Part shown: positions 7,794-15,359 of the stretch, piece after piece | How the letters are laid out: every line of letters begins with the position of its first letter | How positions within the stretch are numbered: the first letter of the stretch is position 1 | Made by a program: the position numbers and the translations under genes | Origin: an uncultured Clostridia bacterium | GTDB taxonomy: Bacteria; Bacillota; Clostridia; Oscillospirales; Oscillospiraceae | Assembly (NCBI GenBank): GCA_937890525.1 | Contig: CALADI010000018.1 | Location: 1-49,866 of the forward strand | DNA length: 49,866 nt | Direction: 5' to 3' | Notes under the pieces: model-generated | Told to the model about the DNA's origin: nothing | Seen by the model: only the letters and a program-made list of their open reading frames with translations | Databases searched by the model: none

Positions 7794-7834
7794 ATAAATA
7801 ACCTTAAAAGTAATAGAAAAAGGAGGGGAAAGCC

Positions 7835-8623
7835 ATGAGTGTGTCCGGCGACAGAGAGCCGCTGCTGTACGGCTATTGTCGAGTGTCCACGCCGTCCCAG
7901 AACATCGAGCGGCAGGAGCGCAACATTCTGAGAAAGTACCCAACGGCGATCTGCTACCGTGAGTATTATACCGGCATGGCAGAGTCCTCAAAAAGAAAAG
8001 AGTGGAACAAGCTGCTGCGGAGAGTAGAGTCTGGAGACACGATCATCTTCGACTCGGTTTCCAGAATGAGCCGTAACTCCAAGGAAGGCATCACGGACTA
8101 CTTCCTGCTGTATGATCGAGGCATAGACCTGATCTTCCTAAAGGAGCCGCAAATCAACACAGCGGTTTATCGGAAGGCGATTGCCACCACCATTCCGACG
8201 ACCGGGACCATGAGCGACATCATCCTCAACGCCATCACGGAATTTCTTCATGCTCTGGCAAAGGATCAGATCGAGCAGGCGTTCCGGGACTCCGAAAGAG
8301 AGGTCCTTGATCTGAGGCAGCGGACGAAGGAAGGCATGGAAACGGCAAGAAGGGCAGGGAAGCAGATCGGTCGTCCGCCGGATGCCAAGATCGTCACCAA
8401 AAAGAGTATCCGGGCAAAAGATCTGATCGTTAAGCTGTCAAAGGAATTTGACGGAGCCATGAAGGATACCGAAGTGATTCCGCTGATCGGCATTTCTCCC
8501 AACTCCTACTATAAATATAAGCGGGAGCTGAAGGAGGAGAGATTGGAAAAGGAAATTGCCGAGTATGAAGCTCGACAGCAAGCATTAGAAAGGAAGGGGA
8601 GCAAGTCACATGAAGCCAAGTGA
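7835..8623 (+). CDS. Serine recombinase (resolvase/invertase family)
   Basis: 262 residues. The N-terminal catalytic domain has YCRVST with the nucleophile Ser at about 18, then QERN and DSVSRMSRN around 75, as in resolvases. A long helix region (about 145-170) is followed by KQIGRPPDAK, the usual hinge before the DNA-binding part, then an HTH-like C-terminus (SPNSYYKYKREL). It is longer than a minimal resolvase (about 185 aa) but lacks the large C-terminal domains of integrase-type serine recombinases. Likely role: multimer resolution or inversion of the element. It overlaps the RecG-like gene by 14 bp. Confidence 0.85.
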   Translation: MSVSGDREPLLYGYCRVSTPSQNIERQERNILRKYPTAICYREYYTGMAESSKRKEWNKLLRRVESGDTIIFDSVSRMSRNSKEGITDYFLLYDRGIDLIFLKEPQINTAVYRKAIATTIPTTGTMSDIILNAITEFLHALAKDQIEQAFRDSEREVLDLRQRTKEGMETARRAGKQIGRPPDAKIVTKKSIRAKDLIVKLSKEFDGAMKDTEVIPLIGISPNSYYKYKRELKEERLEKEIAEYEARQQALERKGSKSHEAK

Positions 8624-10634
8624 GATCTTAATTGACAAACTGGTTCCGGCGAGCAAAGCCAAGCAGTTTGCGACAAGAAATATTTTTACTGGAGAGGATC
8701 TGCTTAACTTCCTGCCAAGAGATTACTCGGACAGAAGCCAGCTCACCGGGATCAAGATCGATCAAGAATCCACGGTGCTGGTGGATCTGAAAAAGGTCGA
8801 TTATAAATACGGCGGTGGCAAGCTGTATATCGTTGGCAATGGATTTCTTACAGGGGGAGAAACCCCGGTAGTCATCAAATGGTGGAATACCTATATTTAC
8901 GAGCAACTGAAAGAGCTTGCGGGAAAGCGGATTATGGTGAGCGGAAAAGTAACCTATTCCACTTACAGCAAGTGCTTTGAATTTTCCTCCCCAAAAGAAT
9001 GGACAGACGACTTAGAAAATGGTTTGAAGATCTATCCCCGGTATCTGACGATCAAAGGAATGAGTACTGCGTATCACGCAGAGGTCTTGGATCGTGTGTT
9101 TGCGGAGGCAGGCAAGCTGGAAGAAGTCGCATCCCCGGAACTCTGTCGGAAATACGATCTGATGCCATATGACGATGCCATGCGAGAGCTGCATTACCCC
9201 AGCAGTCAGGAGCAGTTGCAGAAGGCGAAGAACCGTCTGATCTGGAACGATCTCTTTTACTACGCCAGCCGGGTGGAACTGGACTATACGGAGATGGCAC
9301 TGGGAAGTCCCTTCCAATTCCATTTCCTACAAAAGTATGCAGCCGCACGGGATGCGCTCCCGTTCCGGCTCACAGCGGATCAGGACAAGACGCTGGATGC
9401 GATTCTTGCCACGGTGCGGTCGGGGATGCGGGTGAATGCACTGATCCAAGGCGATGTAGGCTCTGGCAAAACGATCATTGCTTTTCTGCTGATGATCGCC
9501 GCAGCGGAGAATGGGTATCAAGCAGCACTCATGGCTCCCACGCAAATTCTTGCCAAGCAGCACTACGATGACCTGAAGAAGATTGCCGAGAAGCTGGGCT
9601 TTGAGGTGGGCTTTGTCAGCGGACTCAAAATGAAGAAGGCAGAGCAGCAAGAGCTGGAGGACGGGCTGAGTTCCGGCAGGATTCGGCTGATCGTCGGCAC
9701 ACAAGCCCTCCTGAGTGCCGGGATCACCTTCAGCAAGCTGGCGCTGGTCATCACAGACGAGGAACACCGTTACGGTGTGGAGCAGAGAGAAACCCTGACG
9801 CAGAAGGCTGCTATGGGTGTCCATGTGGTATCCATGTCCGCCACACCCATTCCTCGGACGCTCGCTCAGTCCATATATGGCTCCCGGCTCTCCGTCTACG
9901 AAGTGAAAACCAAGCCTGCCGGAAGAAAGCCGGTCGTGACCGGGATTGCACGGGATATGGATCGAGTCTACAACTATATTTATAATGAGGTAGTAAACGG
10001 GCATCAGATTTACATTATCTGTCCGCTGGTAACGGAAAACGAAAAGGTTCAAGGCTTGCTGTCGGTAGAAGAATGTCAGGAGCAGTATAGTCAGGTACTT
10101 GCTCCATACGGCGTGAGGATAGGTTCCGTTTCGGGCAAGACAAAAAAGAAGGATGCTCAGGCAGTTCTGGATGCCTTCGCTGCTGGAGAGATCGATGTGC
10201 TGGTGTCCACTACGCTGGTCGAGGTGGGAGTGAATGTCCCCAATGCCACGGGTATCATCATCCATAACGCCGAGCGTTTCGGGCTTGCCCAGCTTCATCA
10301 GCTCCGGGGCAGAGTTGGCAGAAGCAGCTTGGAGTCGGTGTGCTGTCTGATATCCAGTGATCCGGGAAATGCCAGATTGAATGTTCTGTGCCAGACAAAT
10401 GATGGTTTTGAGATTGCAGAAGCAGATCTTTCCCTACGAGGAGCCGGAGATCTAATCGGGATCAAGCAAAGCGGCGTTGAAAAGTATCTCAGCCTTGCGA
10501 CGGTCCATGCGGATATGTATGGTGAGATTCAGCAGGATGTGCAGAATATGATCCGGCAAGGATATACTTGCCCACTGATGGACAAGGCTGCCGAAAATAA
10601 GGCGGCGGGACTTGGTGGTGAGTTTGAGGACTGA
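8610..10634 (+). CDS. recG: RecG-like ATP-dependent DNA helicase
   Basis: 674 residues, near the usual RecG length. An N-terminal wedge/OB-fold region comes first (LLNFLPRDYSDRS near residue 35). Helicase motifs follow: GDVGSGKT about 281-288 (Walker A), APTQILAKQH (Ia), DEEH about 381 (DEQH in standard RecG), SATPIPRT (III), VSTTLVEVGVNVPNA (V), and QLRGRVGRS (VI). RecG regresses stalled forks and remodels branched DNA. Chromosomes already carry one, so this is an element-borne extra copy. Co-expression with a serine recombinase suggests a role in resolving replication or recombination intermediates. Confidence 0.9.
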   Translation: MKPSEILIDKLVPASKAKQFATRNIFTGEDLLNFLPRDYSDRSQLTGIKIDQESTVLVDLKKVDYKYGGGKLYIVGNGFLTGGETPVVIKWWNTYIYEQLKELAGKRIMVSGKVTYSTYSKCFEFSSPKEWTDDLENGLKIYPRYLTIKGMSTAYHAEVLDRVFAEAGKLEEVASPELCRKYDLMPYDDAMRELHYPSSQEQLQKAKNRLIWNDLFYYASRVELDYTEMALGSPFQFHFLQKYAAARDALPFRLTADQDKTLDAILATVRSGMRVNALIQGDVGSGKTIIAFLLMIAAAENGYQAALMAPTQILAKQHYDDLKKIAEKLGFEVGFVSGLKMKKAEQQELEDGLSSGRIRLIVGTQALLSAGITFSKLALVITDEEHRYGVEQRETLTQKAAMGVHVVSMSATPIPRTLAQSIYGSRLSVYEVKTKPAGRKPVVTGIARDMDRVYNYIYNEVVNGHQIYIICPLVTENEKVQGLLSVEECQEQYSQVLAPYGVRIGSVSGKTKKKDAQAVLDAFAAGEIDVLVSTTLVEVGVNVPNATGIIIHNAERFGLAQLHQLRGRVGRSSLESVCCLISSDPGNARLNVLCQTNDGFEIAEADLSLRGAGDLIGIKQSGVEKYLSLATVHADMYGEIQQDVQNMIRQGYTCPLMDKAAENKAAGLGGEFED

Positions 10635-10635
10635 T

Positions 10636-10675
10636 GTTGACACTCCCCCTGCCTAAAGGCAGGGGGAGTGTCAAC
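10636..10675. repeat. Perfect 18-bp inverted repeat with TAAA loop
   Basis: GTTGACACTCCCCCTGCC, loop TAAA, GGCAGGGGGAGTGTCAAC. There is no U-tract, so termination is not certain. The inner part resembles the hairpin at 48578-48607 (CTCCCCC..GC-TAAA-GC..GGGGGAG). Such palindromes resemble end hairpins of IS200/IS605-type elements, but no transposase is nearby. Confidence 0.6.
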
Positions 10676-10687
10676 GATTCTTTGCTA

Positions 10688-10911
10688 TTGATTTTTCAAA
10701 TAGGGTTTGTTAAAATATAGACACTTGCACTAGGGCTTGACTACTGACGGGGACATTGTACCCTGACAGCTACCTGAGGCGAGTATTTTTTATCCTCTTT
10801 TTGGGGGATAGAACAAATACAGAAATTAAGCGAACTTTTTCCTTTTAAGGAGAAGTTCGCTTTTTTTATTTTCTAGCTGCGAAAACAGCATAATAACAAG
10901 GAGGAAAAATT
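10688..10911 (+). promoter_or_regulatory. Five-copy promoter plus structured leader with attenuator, copy 1
   Basis: Promoter: TTGATT 10688-10693, 17-bp spacer, TAAAAT 10711-10716. The leader then has, in order: a domain closed by ACTTGC/GCGAGT with an inner hairpin (CTGACGGGG/CCCTGACAG); a hairpin TATCCTC/GGGGATA; an intrinsic terminator AAGCGAACTT.../AAGTTCGCTT at 10828-10862 plus U-tract; a small hairpin GCTG/CAGC; then AAGGAGG. Predicted terminated RNA is about 145 nt. Other copies are at 19472-19689 (-), 23490-23713 (+), 30473-30699 (+) and 48241-48466 (-). This copy drives the small Cys-rich gene and the DNA methylase. Confidence 0.85.
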
Positions 10912-11223
10912 ATGAAACTGAGAGAAAAAATGAAGGAATCCTACGAGAGCATGAACTGCTGCAAAGCCGTGAGTTTTCTGGACGGTAAGATTGTGGCGGT
11001 ACTGCACGAGGGCAGAATCGAGAGCATTGTGATCGATGGCAGAGAGCGCACCATCACTCCCGAGCTGATCCATGGCATCGCTGTTAAGGTTAATGATTGC
11101 TACGACTGCTATAAGGGCTGGAATGATACCCATATCCTACTGGATATCAACCCCCCGGTGCTGCCATGCTGTGATTGTCCGTGGTTTGATGTTTGCGCTG
11201 TCATGGAGGAAATTGACGAGTAA
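10912..11223 (+). CDS. Small Cys-rich hypothetical protein
   Basis: 103 residues, ATG 10912 behind AAGGAGG at the end of leader copy 1. It has eight Cys, several in pairs (NCCK, CYDCY, PCCDCPWFDVC), so metal binding is possible. The N-terminal half looks like a small beta domain (KIVAVLHEGRIESIVIDG). No family recognised. It is the first gene of a unit that continues into the DNA methylase. Confidence 0.65.
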   Translation: MKLREKMKESYESMNCCKAVSFLDGKIVAVLHEGRIESIVIDGRERTITPELIHGIAVKVNDCYDCYKGWNDTHILLDINPPVLPCCDCPWFDVCAVMEEIDE

Positions 11224-11225
11224 AA

Positions 11226-11254
11226 GGCTGGGAATACCCCAGCCAACCACAAAA
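11226..11254 (+). repeat. Intergenic hairpin with AACCACAAAA tail (copy 3)
   Basis: GGCTGGG, loop AATAC, CCCAGCC (11226-11244), followed by AACCACAAAA and the RBS of the methylase gene. Confidence 0.6.
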
Positions 11255-11274
11255 CGATTAAGGGAGTTGCAATT

Positions 11275-11958
11275 ATGAATATAGCACTCAATGAGGACTG
11301 TATGGATGTCATGCGACTGTATCCAGATAAATATTTTGATCTAGCGGTAGCTGATCCACCGTATTATAGCGGACCAGAACGCCGAGGAAACTACGGGAGT
11401 GACCGTAGCGCTACCGGTGTACAGTGCAGGGATTACCCCGTTACTACAGCGTGGGAGGTTCCCGGATCGGAATTTTTTTCAGAGCTGGAACGGGTGAGCA
11501 AACGGTATATCGTCTGGGGGTGTAACTACTACGACCATGTATTTGCCCACGGCAGAATCGTTTGGGATAAGTGCAACGGGAATAGCAGCTTCAGCGATTG
11601 TGAAATTGCGGCGACAAATTGCCACGACAGCGTTCGGATGTTTCGGTATATGTGGAATGGCATGATGCAGGGCAAGAACATGAATGAGGGGCATATTATG
11701 CGTGGCAACAAAGCCATGAACGATGTCCGCATCCATCCAACACAGAAGCCGATCGATTTATACCGCTGGATTTACTCCCGGTACGCTACGCCGGGGGATA
11801 AAATCATCGACACCCATCTAGGGAGTGGCACGAGTCGCAGAGCAGCCTTTGACTACGGCTTGGATTTCATTGGGTGCGAATTGGAGAAATGCTATTTTGA
11901 TCTTCAGGAGCAGGCATTCGCAGAATATACCGCCCAAATACGGATGAATGGGGTATAA
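11275..11958 (+). CDS. DNA methyltransferase (N6-adenine/N4-cytosine type)
   Basis: 227 residues. The catalytic motif DPPYY is at about 27-31 and the SAM-binding motif (DTHLGSGTS) is near 182-190, followed by GLDFIGCELE. The order, catalytic motif first, is that of the beta class. HPTQKPIDLYRWI before the SAM motif is typical of phage and plasmid adenine methylases. No cognate nuclease is adjacent, so it is probably an orphan methylase protecting or marking the element. It shares leader copy 1 with the upstream gene. Confidence 0.85.
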   Translation: MNIALNEDCMDVMRLYPDKYFDLAVADPPYYSGPERRGNYGSDRSATGVQCRDYPVTTAWEVPGSEFFSELERVSKRYIVWGCNYYDHVFAHGRIVWDKCNGNSSFSDCEIAATNCHDSVRMFRYMWNGMMQGKNMNEGHIMRGNKAMNDVRIHPTQKPIDLYRWIYSRYATPGDKIIDTHLGSGTSRRAAFDYGLDFIGCELEKCYFDLQEQAFAEYTAQIRMNGV

Positions 11959-12035
11959 ATCACGAAAGAACAACCTACCTCGGATGCTGCCCCAACTGTG
12001 GCGCCAAAATGGACGGAGTGCGGCATGATGACTGA
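11943..12035 (+). pseudogene. Possible remnant of a zinc-ribbon protein C-terminus
   Basis: A frame ending at TGA 12033-12035 reads TTYLGCCPNCGAKMDG..., matching the Cys-x2-Cys zinc ribbon that ends many small element-borne proteins (YCPNCGAKMDG). There is no start codon with an RBS, and the frame runs back into the methylase gene in another phase. It may be a decayed gene or a chance fragment. Confidence 0.3.
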
Positions 12036-12087
12036 AGGAAAGGGATACCCCCCGATGCAAAAACAGACTCAAAGGAGGAAATAAAAA

Positions 12088-12420
12088 GTGAAATGGACTT
12101 ATAAATGCAGCGAAGATCAGGTGCAGGAATACGGACTCAATTCGTTAGAAGTTGGTAGTCCTGCCCTTGTGATCTCATTATACAATGTGGAGACAGGGAA
12201 AGAGAATTACTATTTGCGATTTGATTCAAGAGCCGTAAATGAAGGATCCCCGGGGAATGTCAACCCAGCGATCCGCCGCTTTCACGGATGGCGAGGAACG
12301 ACTGATAATATTGCCGTGTATGCTCACGGAGTATATATCATTCGGTGGATTCAAAAACTCCCGGACGGGGGCTTGAAAATTAAGTTAGGCAAAACTGATA
12401 TCAAAAAGAATGAGGAATAA
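12088..12420 (+). CDS. Hypothetical protein
   Basis: 110 residues starting at GTG 12088 behind AAAGGAGG. A probable all-beta soluble protein (ALVISLYNVETGKENYYLRF, NIAVYAHGVYIIRWI). No family recognised. The next gene starts 3 nt after its stop. Confidence 0.55.
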   Translation: MKWTYKCSEDQVQEYGLNSLEVGSPALVISLYNVETGKENYYLRFDSRAVNEGSPGNVNPAIRRFHGWRGTTDNIAVYAHGVYIIRWIQKLPDGGLKIKLGKTDIKKNEE

Positions 12421-12423
12421 GCT

Positions 12424-12780
12424 ATGGGAAAACATATCGCAACAATTCACATTCCAGCCAATGAAGTTGACCGGGTGAACCGGCTTCTTGGTATTGAATC
12501 TCTTGAGGGTATGTCAGATGGTGTGCTATTCATGCTTGGGGCAAATACAGACCATAGAGAGGGAATTTTTGAGGTGACTTTCGACGATGGAAGTTCTCTC
12601 AGATTTGACCTTTGTTCTGGAACCCATAACTATTGGGATGATGTAGTTTGGACGAGCGCAGATGGAAACACCGATGTTACTCTCGATTGCGAATATGAGC
12701 TTGACAATATCGAAGTCGATATTGAAGGAGAAACATATATCGTGGAGGTAAAAAAAGACCATCTTCTGACCGAAGGGTAA
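12424..12780 (+). CDS. Hypothetical acidic protein
   Basis: 118 residues, ATG 12424. Acidic, mostly beta strands (GIFEVTFDDGSSLRFDL, NIEVDIEGETYIVEV). No recognised family. It is paired with the gene before it and is followed by a hairpin of the intergenic family. Confidence 0.55.
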   Translation: MGKHIATIHIPANEVDRVNRLLGIESLEGMSDGVLFMLGANTDHREGIFEVTFDDGSSLRFDLCSGTHNYWDDVVWTSADGNTDVTLDCEYELDNIEVDIEGETYIVEVKKDHLLTEG

Positions 12781-12800
12781 TTGGGTGTGAGAAAATCGAC

Positions 12801-12831
12801 GGACGGGGGATCATACCCCGTCCACCACAAC
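12801..12831 (+). repeat. Intergenic hairpin with ACCACAACA tail (copy 4)
   Basis: GGACGGGG (12801-12808), loop GATCATA, CCCCGTCC (12816-12823), then ACCACAACA. Here the unit lies after a gene and before the BrnTA promoter. Confidence 0.6.
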
Positions 12832-12855
12832 ATGAAGAGATTTTTCAGAAAGATA

Positions 12856-12884
12856 TTGCATTATACTTATCTTATAAGTATAAT
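12856..12884 (+). promoter_or_regulatory. brnTA promoter with palindromic operator
   Basis: TTGCAT (12856-12861), 17-bp spacer, TATAAT (12879-12884). Around it ATACTTAT and ATAAGTAT repeat as direct and inverted copies (ATACTTAT..ATAAGTAT..ATAAGTAT). This suits autorepression by BrnA. Confidence 0.75.
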
Positions 12885-12907
12885 ATAAGTATAAGGAGGT
12901 AAACCTG

Positions 12908-13189
12908 TTGGTATTTGAGTGGGATGAACATAAGAATCAGATCAATCAGAGAAAGCATGGGATTTCCTTTGAGGAAGTCGAGTCAGTATTTGACGACCTA
13001 GCTGCCATTCTATTTGATGATCCAGAGCATTCCGAGGAAGAAGAGCGTTTCTTAATCATTGGCATGAGTTACCAAAGAGGTATCTGCATTGTGAGCCATT
13101 GCTATCGTGGCATCGATGAGCGAATCAGAATCATATCCGCAAGAAAGGCAACCCGAACAGAACAAAGTATCTATGAAACTGGAATCTAA
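12908..13189 (+). CDS. brnT: BrnT-family toxin
   Basis: 93 residues from TTG 12908, with AAGGAGG 9 nt upstream. The family signature is clear: FEWDEHKNQINQRKHGISFEEVESVF, then ERFLIIGMS, then RIRIISARKATRTE. BrnT is a RelE-fold ribonuclease that stops translation and is held by BrnA. The order toxin-antitoxin is normal for this family. Confidence 0.9.
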   Translation: MVFEWDEHKNQINQRKHGISFEEVESVFDDLAAILFDDPEHSEEEERFLIIGMSYQRGICIVSHCYRGIDERIRIISARKATRTEQSIYETGI

Positions 13190-13202
13190 GGAGGTATTGA
13201 AA

Positions 13203-13418
13203 ATGCGGGAAGAGTACGATATCAAGAACTTGAATCCAAGACCCAACCCTTATGCAAAGCTGTCCAAAAAGCAGGTCACGATCAATCTGGACGAAACCGT
13301 AGTTGCGTACTTCAAAAATCAATCAGAAAATGTTGGTATTCCTTACCAGACCCTAATTAACCTTTATTTGCGTGATTGTGTATCCAATCAGCGGCACTTA
13401 GATTTGTCGTGGAAGTAA
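13203..13418 (+). CDS. brnA: BrnA-family antitoxin
   Basis: 71 residues. I chose ATG 13203 behind AAGGAGG; the longer ORF reads through brnT. YDIKNLNPRPNPYAKLSKKQVTINLD followed by a helix pair (YFKNQSENVGIPYQTLINLYLRDCV) is the usual BrnA ribbon-helix-helix form. It binds BrnT and represses the operon. A terminator follows at 13434. Confidence 0.88.
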   Translation: MREEYDIKNLNPRPNPYAKLSKKQVTINLDETVVAYFKNQSENVGIPYQTLINLYLRDCVSNQRHLDLSWK

Positions 13419-13433
13419 TCACCAAACATGAAC

Positions 13434-13463
13434 AAAACCAGCCCAATAGGGCTGGTTTTTTCT
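13434..13463 (+). terminator. Rho-independent terminator of brnTA
   Basis: AAAACCAGCCC, loop AATA, GGGCTGGTTTTTT. Confidence 0.9.
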
Positions 13464-13494
13464 TACCACAAGATTTTATTGCAACTTCCATTGT

Positions 13495-14706
13495 TTAGTA
13501 TTCAGAGCTTAACAGGAAATCTGCTATGTGCATCGTCTTAATGCCTTTGTAGTTTCCCCCTGAGAACGCATCTGCTGTGAGAACATATTTGGGATAATTG
13601 TCGTAGATTTCCAGAAGGCGTTCATACTCTCGCTTCTCTGTCCTCTCAGAGTTGATTGTCTGCGTAACCTGTACATAGAGCTTTTCATTTTGCCGCACTG
13701 CCACAAAGTCGATCTCGCCGCTGCCGAACTTGCCGACATTGACGGTGTATCCTCTGCGGCAAAGCTCCAAGTATACGACATTCTCAAGGCTGGAAGCCAC
13801 GCTGTCAGAGTTATAGCCAAGAACGCTGTATCGCAGGGCGGTGTCTGCAAGATAGAATTTCTCCTGCGTTTTTAAGATTTCCTTACCCTGCAAATCAAAG
13901 CGGGAGCATCGATGTAGCAGATACGCCTTTTCCAGCTTTTCCAAGTAGCTGTAAACCGTTTCGTTATCCAGCGCACGATGCTCTGCCTTCAGATAATCCG
14001 AAATGGATTTTGCTGAGAAGGTGTTGCCTACATTGTTAAAAGTGTACTTGACCACTCGTTCCAACTGGTCGATCTTCCGCACCTGATTACGCTTCACAAT
14101 ATCAGAAAAGATCGTGGAGTTATAAATATCCCGCACAATGGTGTAGACCTCGTCCTGAGAATACTCCTGCAAATGTGTTGCCGGAAAACCGCCCAAGCGC
14201 ACATAGTTAGCGAGTTCCATTTTCGGATCTCCCACCTCGGCATATTGACGCTTAAACATCAAGTATTCCTCGAAGGATAAGGTGAAGATACGGAAGGACA
14301 CATACCGTCCCGTCAGATAGGTTGAAATCTCAGAGGACATCATGCGGGAATTGGAGCCGGTCACATATAGGTCAACATCAAAGTCAGATGCTAGTGAATT
14401 GACGACCTTTTCCCAGCCCTTGATCTCTTGCACCTCATCGAGGAATAGGTAGGTCTTTCCGTTGAGGGAAAGACGATCTTTTAGTTGTGTGTACATCTGC
14501 TTCGCCGTCATATCCTCGTATTCCATCGAGTCGTAGCGGCAACTGACAATGCGATCCTCTGGAATGCCATGCTGTGTTTTTAATCGTTCCATAATCATTT
14601 TTAGGATCGTTGACTTCCCGCAACGGCGCACGCCTGTAAGGATTTTTACAAATGGCGTATCAACATAAGCCATGATCTTATCCACATACAAAGGTCTGTA
14701 AATCAT
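13495..14706 (-). CDS. AAA ATPase with DUF4143-type C-terminus
   Basis: 403 residues. Walker A GVRRCGKST (about 25-33), Walker B YLFLDEVQ (about 90), and VTGSNSRMMSSEISTYLTGR as sensor region are characteristic of the AAA_14/DUF4143 family. The C-terminal half carries a nuclease-like fold segment (GEIDFVAVRQNEKLYVQVT, a D-x-x-V-x-Q variant of PD-(D/E)XK). These proteins are common in Firmicutes and their role is not settled. I chose ATG 14706 because GGAGGT lies 7 nt upstream; the GTG at 14715 overlaps that RBS. It has its own promoter and a terminator at each side. Confidence 0.85.
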   Translation of the reverse strand: MIYRPLYVDKIMAYVDTPFVKILTGVRRCGKSTILKMIMERLKTQHGIPEDRIVSCRYDSMEYEDMTAKQMYTQLKDRLSLNGKTYLFLDEVQEIKGWEKVVNSLASDFDVDLYVTGSNSRMMSSEISTYLTGRYVSFRIFTLSFEEYLMFKRQYAEVGDPKMELANYVRLGGFPATHLQEYSQDEVYTIVRDIYNSTIFSDIVKRNQVRKIDQLERVVKYTFNNVGNTFSAKSISDYLKAEHRALDNETVYSYLEKLEKAYLLHRCSRFDLQGKEILKTQEKFYLADTALRYSVLGYNSDSVASSLENVVYLELCRRGYTVNVGKFGSGEIDFVAVRQNEKLYVQVTQTINSERTEKREYERLLEIYDNYPKYVLTADAFSGGNYKGIKTMHIADFLLSSEY

Positions 14707-14729
14707 CGTGACCACCTCCGTTTGTAGAT

Positions 14730-14758
14730 AGTATACCGCAATCCCTACTAGAAGTCAA
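14730..14758 (-). promoter_or_regulatory. Promoter of the AAA ATPase gene
   Basis: On the minus strand: TTGACT (14753-14758), 17-bp spacer, TATACT (14730-14735). Confidence 0.75.
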
Positions 14759-14821
14759 TCTAAGTTGCGATTACAAACCGCAAAACTTTTCGAAGAATTA
14801 CTTAATTGCGGATAGAAGATG

Positions 14822-14854
14822 AAAAAGAGAGAAGCGCCAGCTTCTCTCTTTTTT
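14822..14854. terminator. Bidirectional terminator
   Basis: AAAAAGAGAGAAGC, loop GCCA, GCTTCTCTCTTTTTT. On the minus strand it closes the integrase-signal peptidase unit. Confidence 0.8.
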
Positions 14855-15359
14855 AGTGCCCCCGGCAGTATCCGATGATCGAATTGCGAGGGATCATCCC
14901 GATTTTTGCATCCCGGCTGTCAATGCTTGCTGCCCGGTTGTCTCCCATGACAAAATAGCAGCCTTCCGGCACAATCACGGAAGCGCCGCTGTACCCGCCG
15001 GTCCATGCTTCCTGCGTCGGATCCTCAATGGGGCGGGGGGCTGCATGGGGATCGTTGGCTGCGACACCGTTGATCGTCACCGTCCCGTCCGGGGCGACGG
15101 ACACAGAATCTCCGGCAGCAGCGATGATCCGCTTGACAATGAACTGATTGTTGTGGGAAATCAAAACCACTTTTCCGGGAGCCGGTTCCGAAAACCAGAA
15201 GGGGAGGAAGCTGACTTGCTCTCCCGGCTGGATCGTAGGGATCATAGATGTCCCGGCAGCCCGGATCGTCACGACCTGAGAAGTGTAGACGGACAGAGTC
15301 CCTAACACAATGGCAGCCACACAAAAGATGACCAGCAAATAGCGTTTATTCTTCGTCAT
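14853..15359 (-). CDS. lepB: Signal peptidase I (S26 family)
   Basis: 168 residues from ATG 15359; the longer ORF start lies in the upstream gene. One N-terminal transmembrane helix (about 7-24) is followed by the catalytic Ser38 in GTSMIPT, Lys76 in FIVKRIIAAAGDSV, and GDNRAASIDSR near 139-149. All S26 boxes are present. It would process signal peptides of secreted element proteins, for example the VirB2-like pilin (44571) or the SpaA-like protein (3405), much as TraF-type peptidases do in conjugation. It overlaps the recombinase gene by 14 bp. Confidence 0.9.
   Translation of the reverse strand: MTKNKRYLLVIFCVAAIVLGTLSVYTSQVVTIRAAGTSMIPTIQPGEQVSFLPFWFSEPAPGKVVLISHNNQFIVKRIIAAAGDSVSVAPDGTVTINGVAANDPHAAPRPIEDPTQEAWTGGYSGASVIVPEGCYFVMGDNRAASIDSRDAKIGMIPRNSIIGYCRGH

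Noticed and set aside
9327..10298. Minus-strand ORF of 323 codons over recG
   Set aside because: Antisense to the helicase motifs; composition is a mirror of the sense codons.
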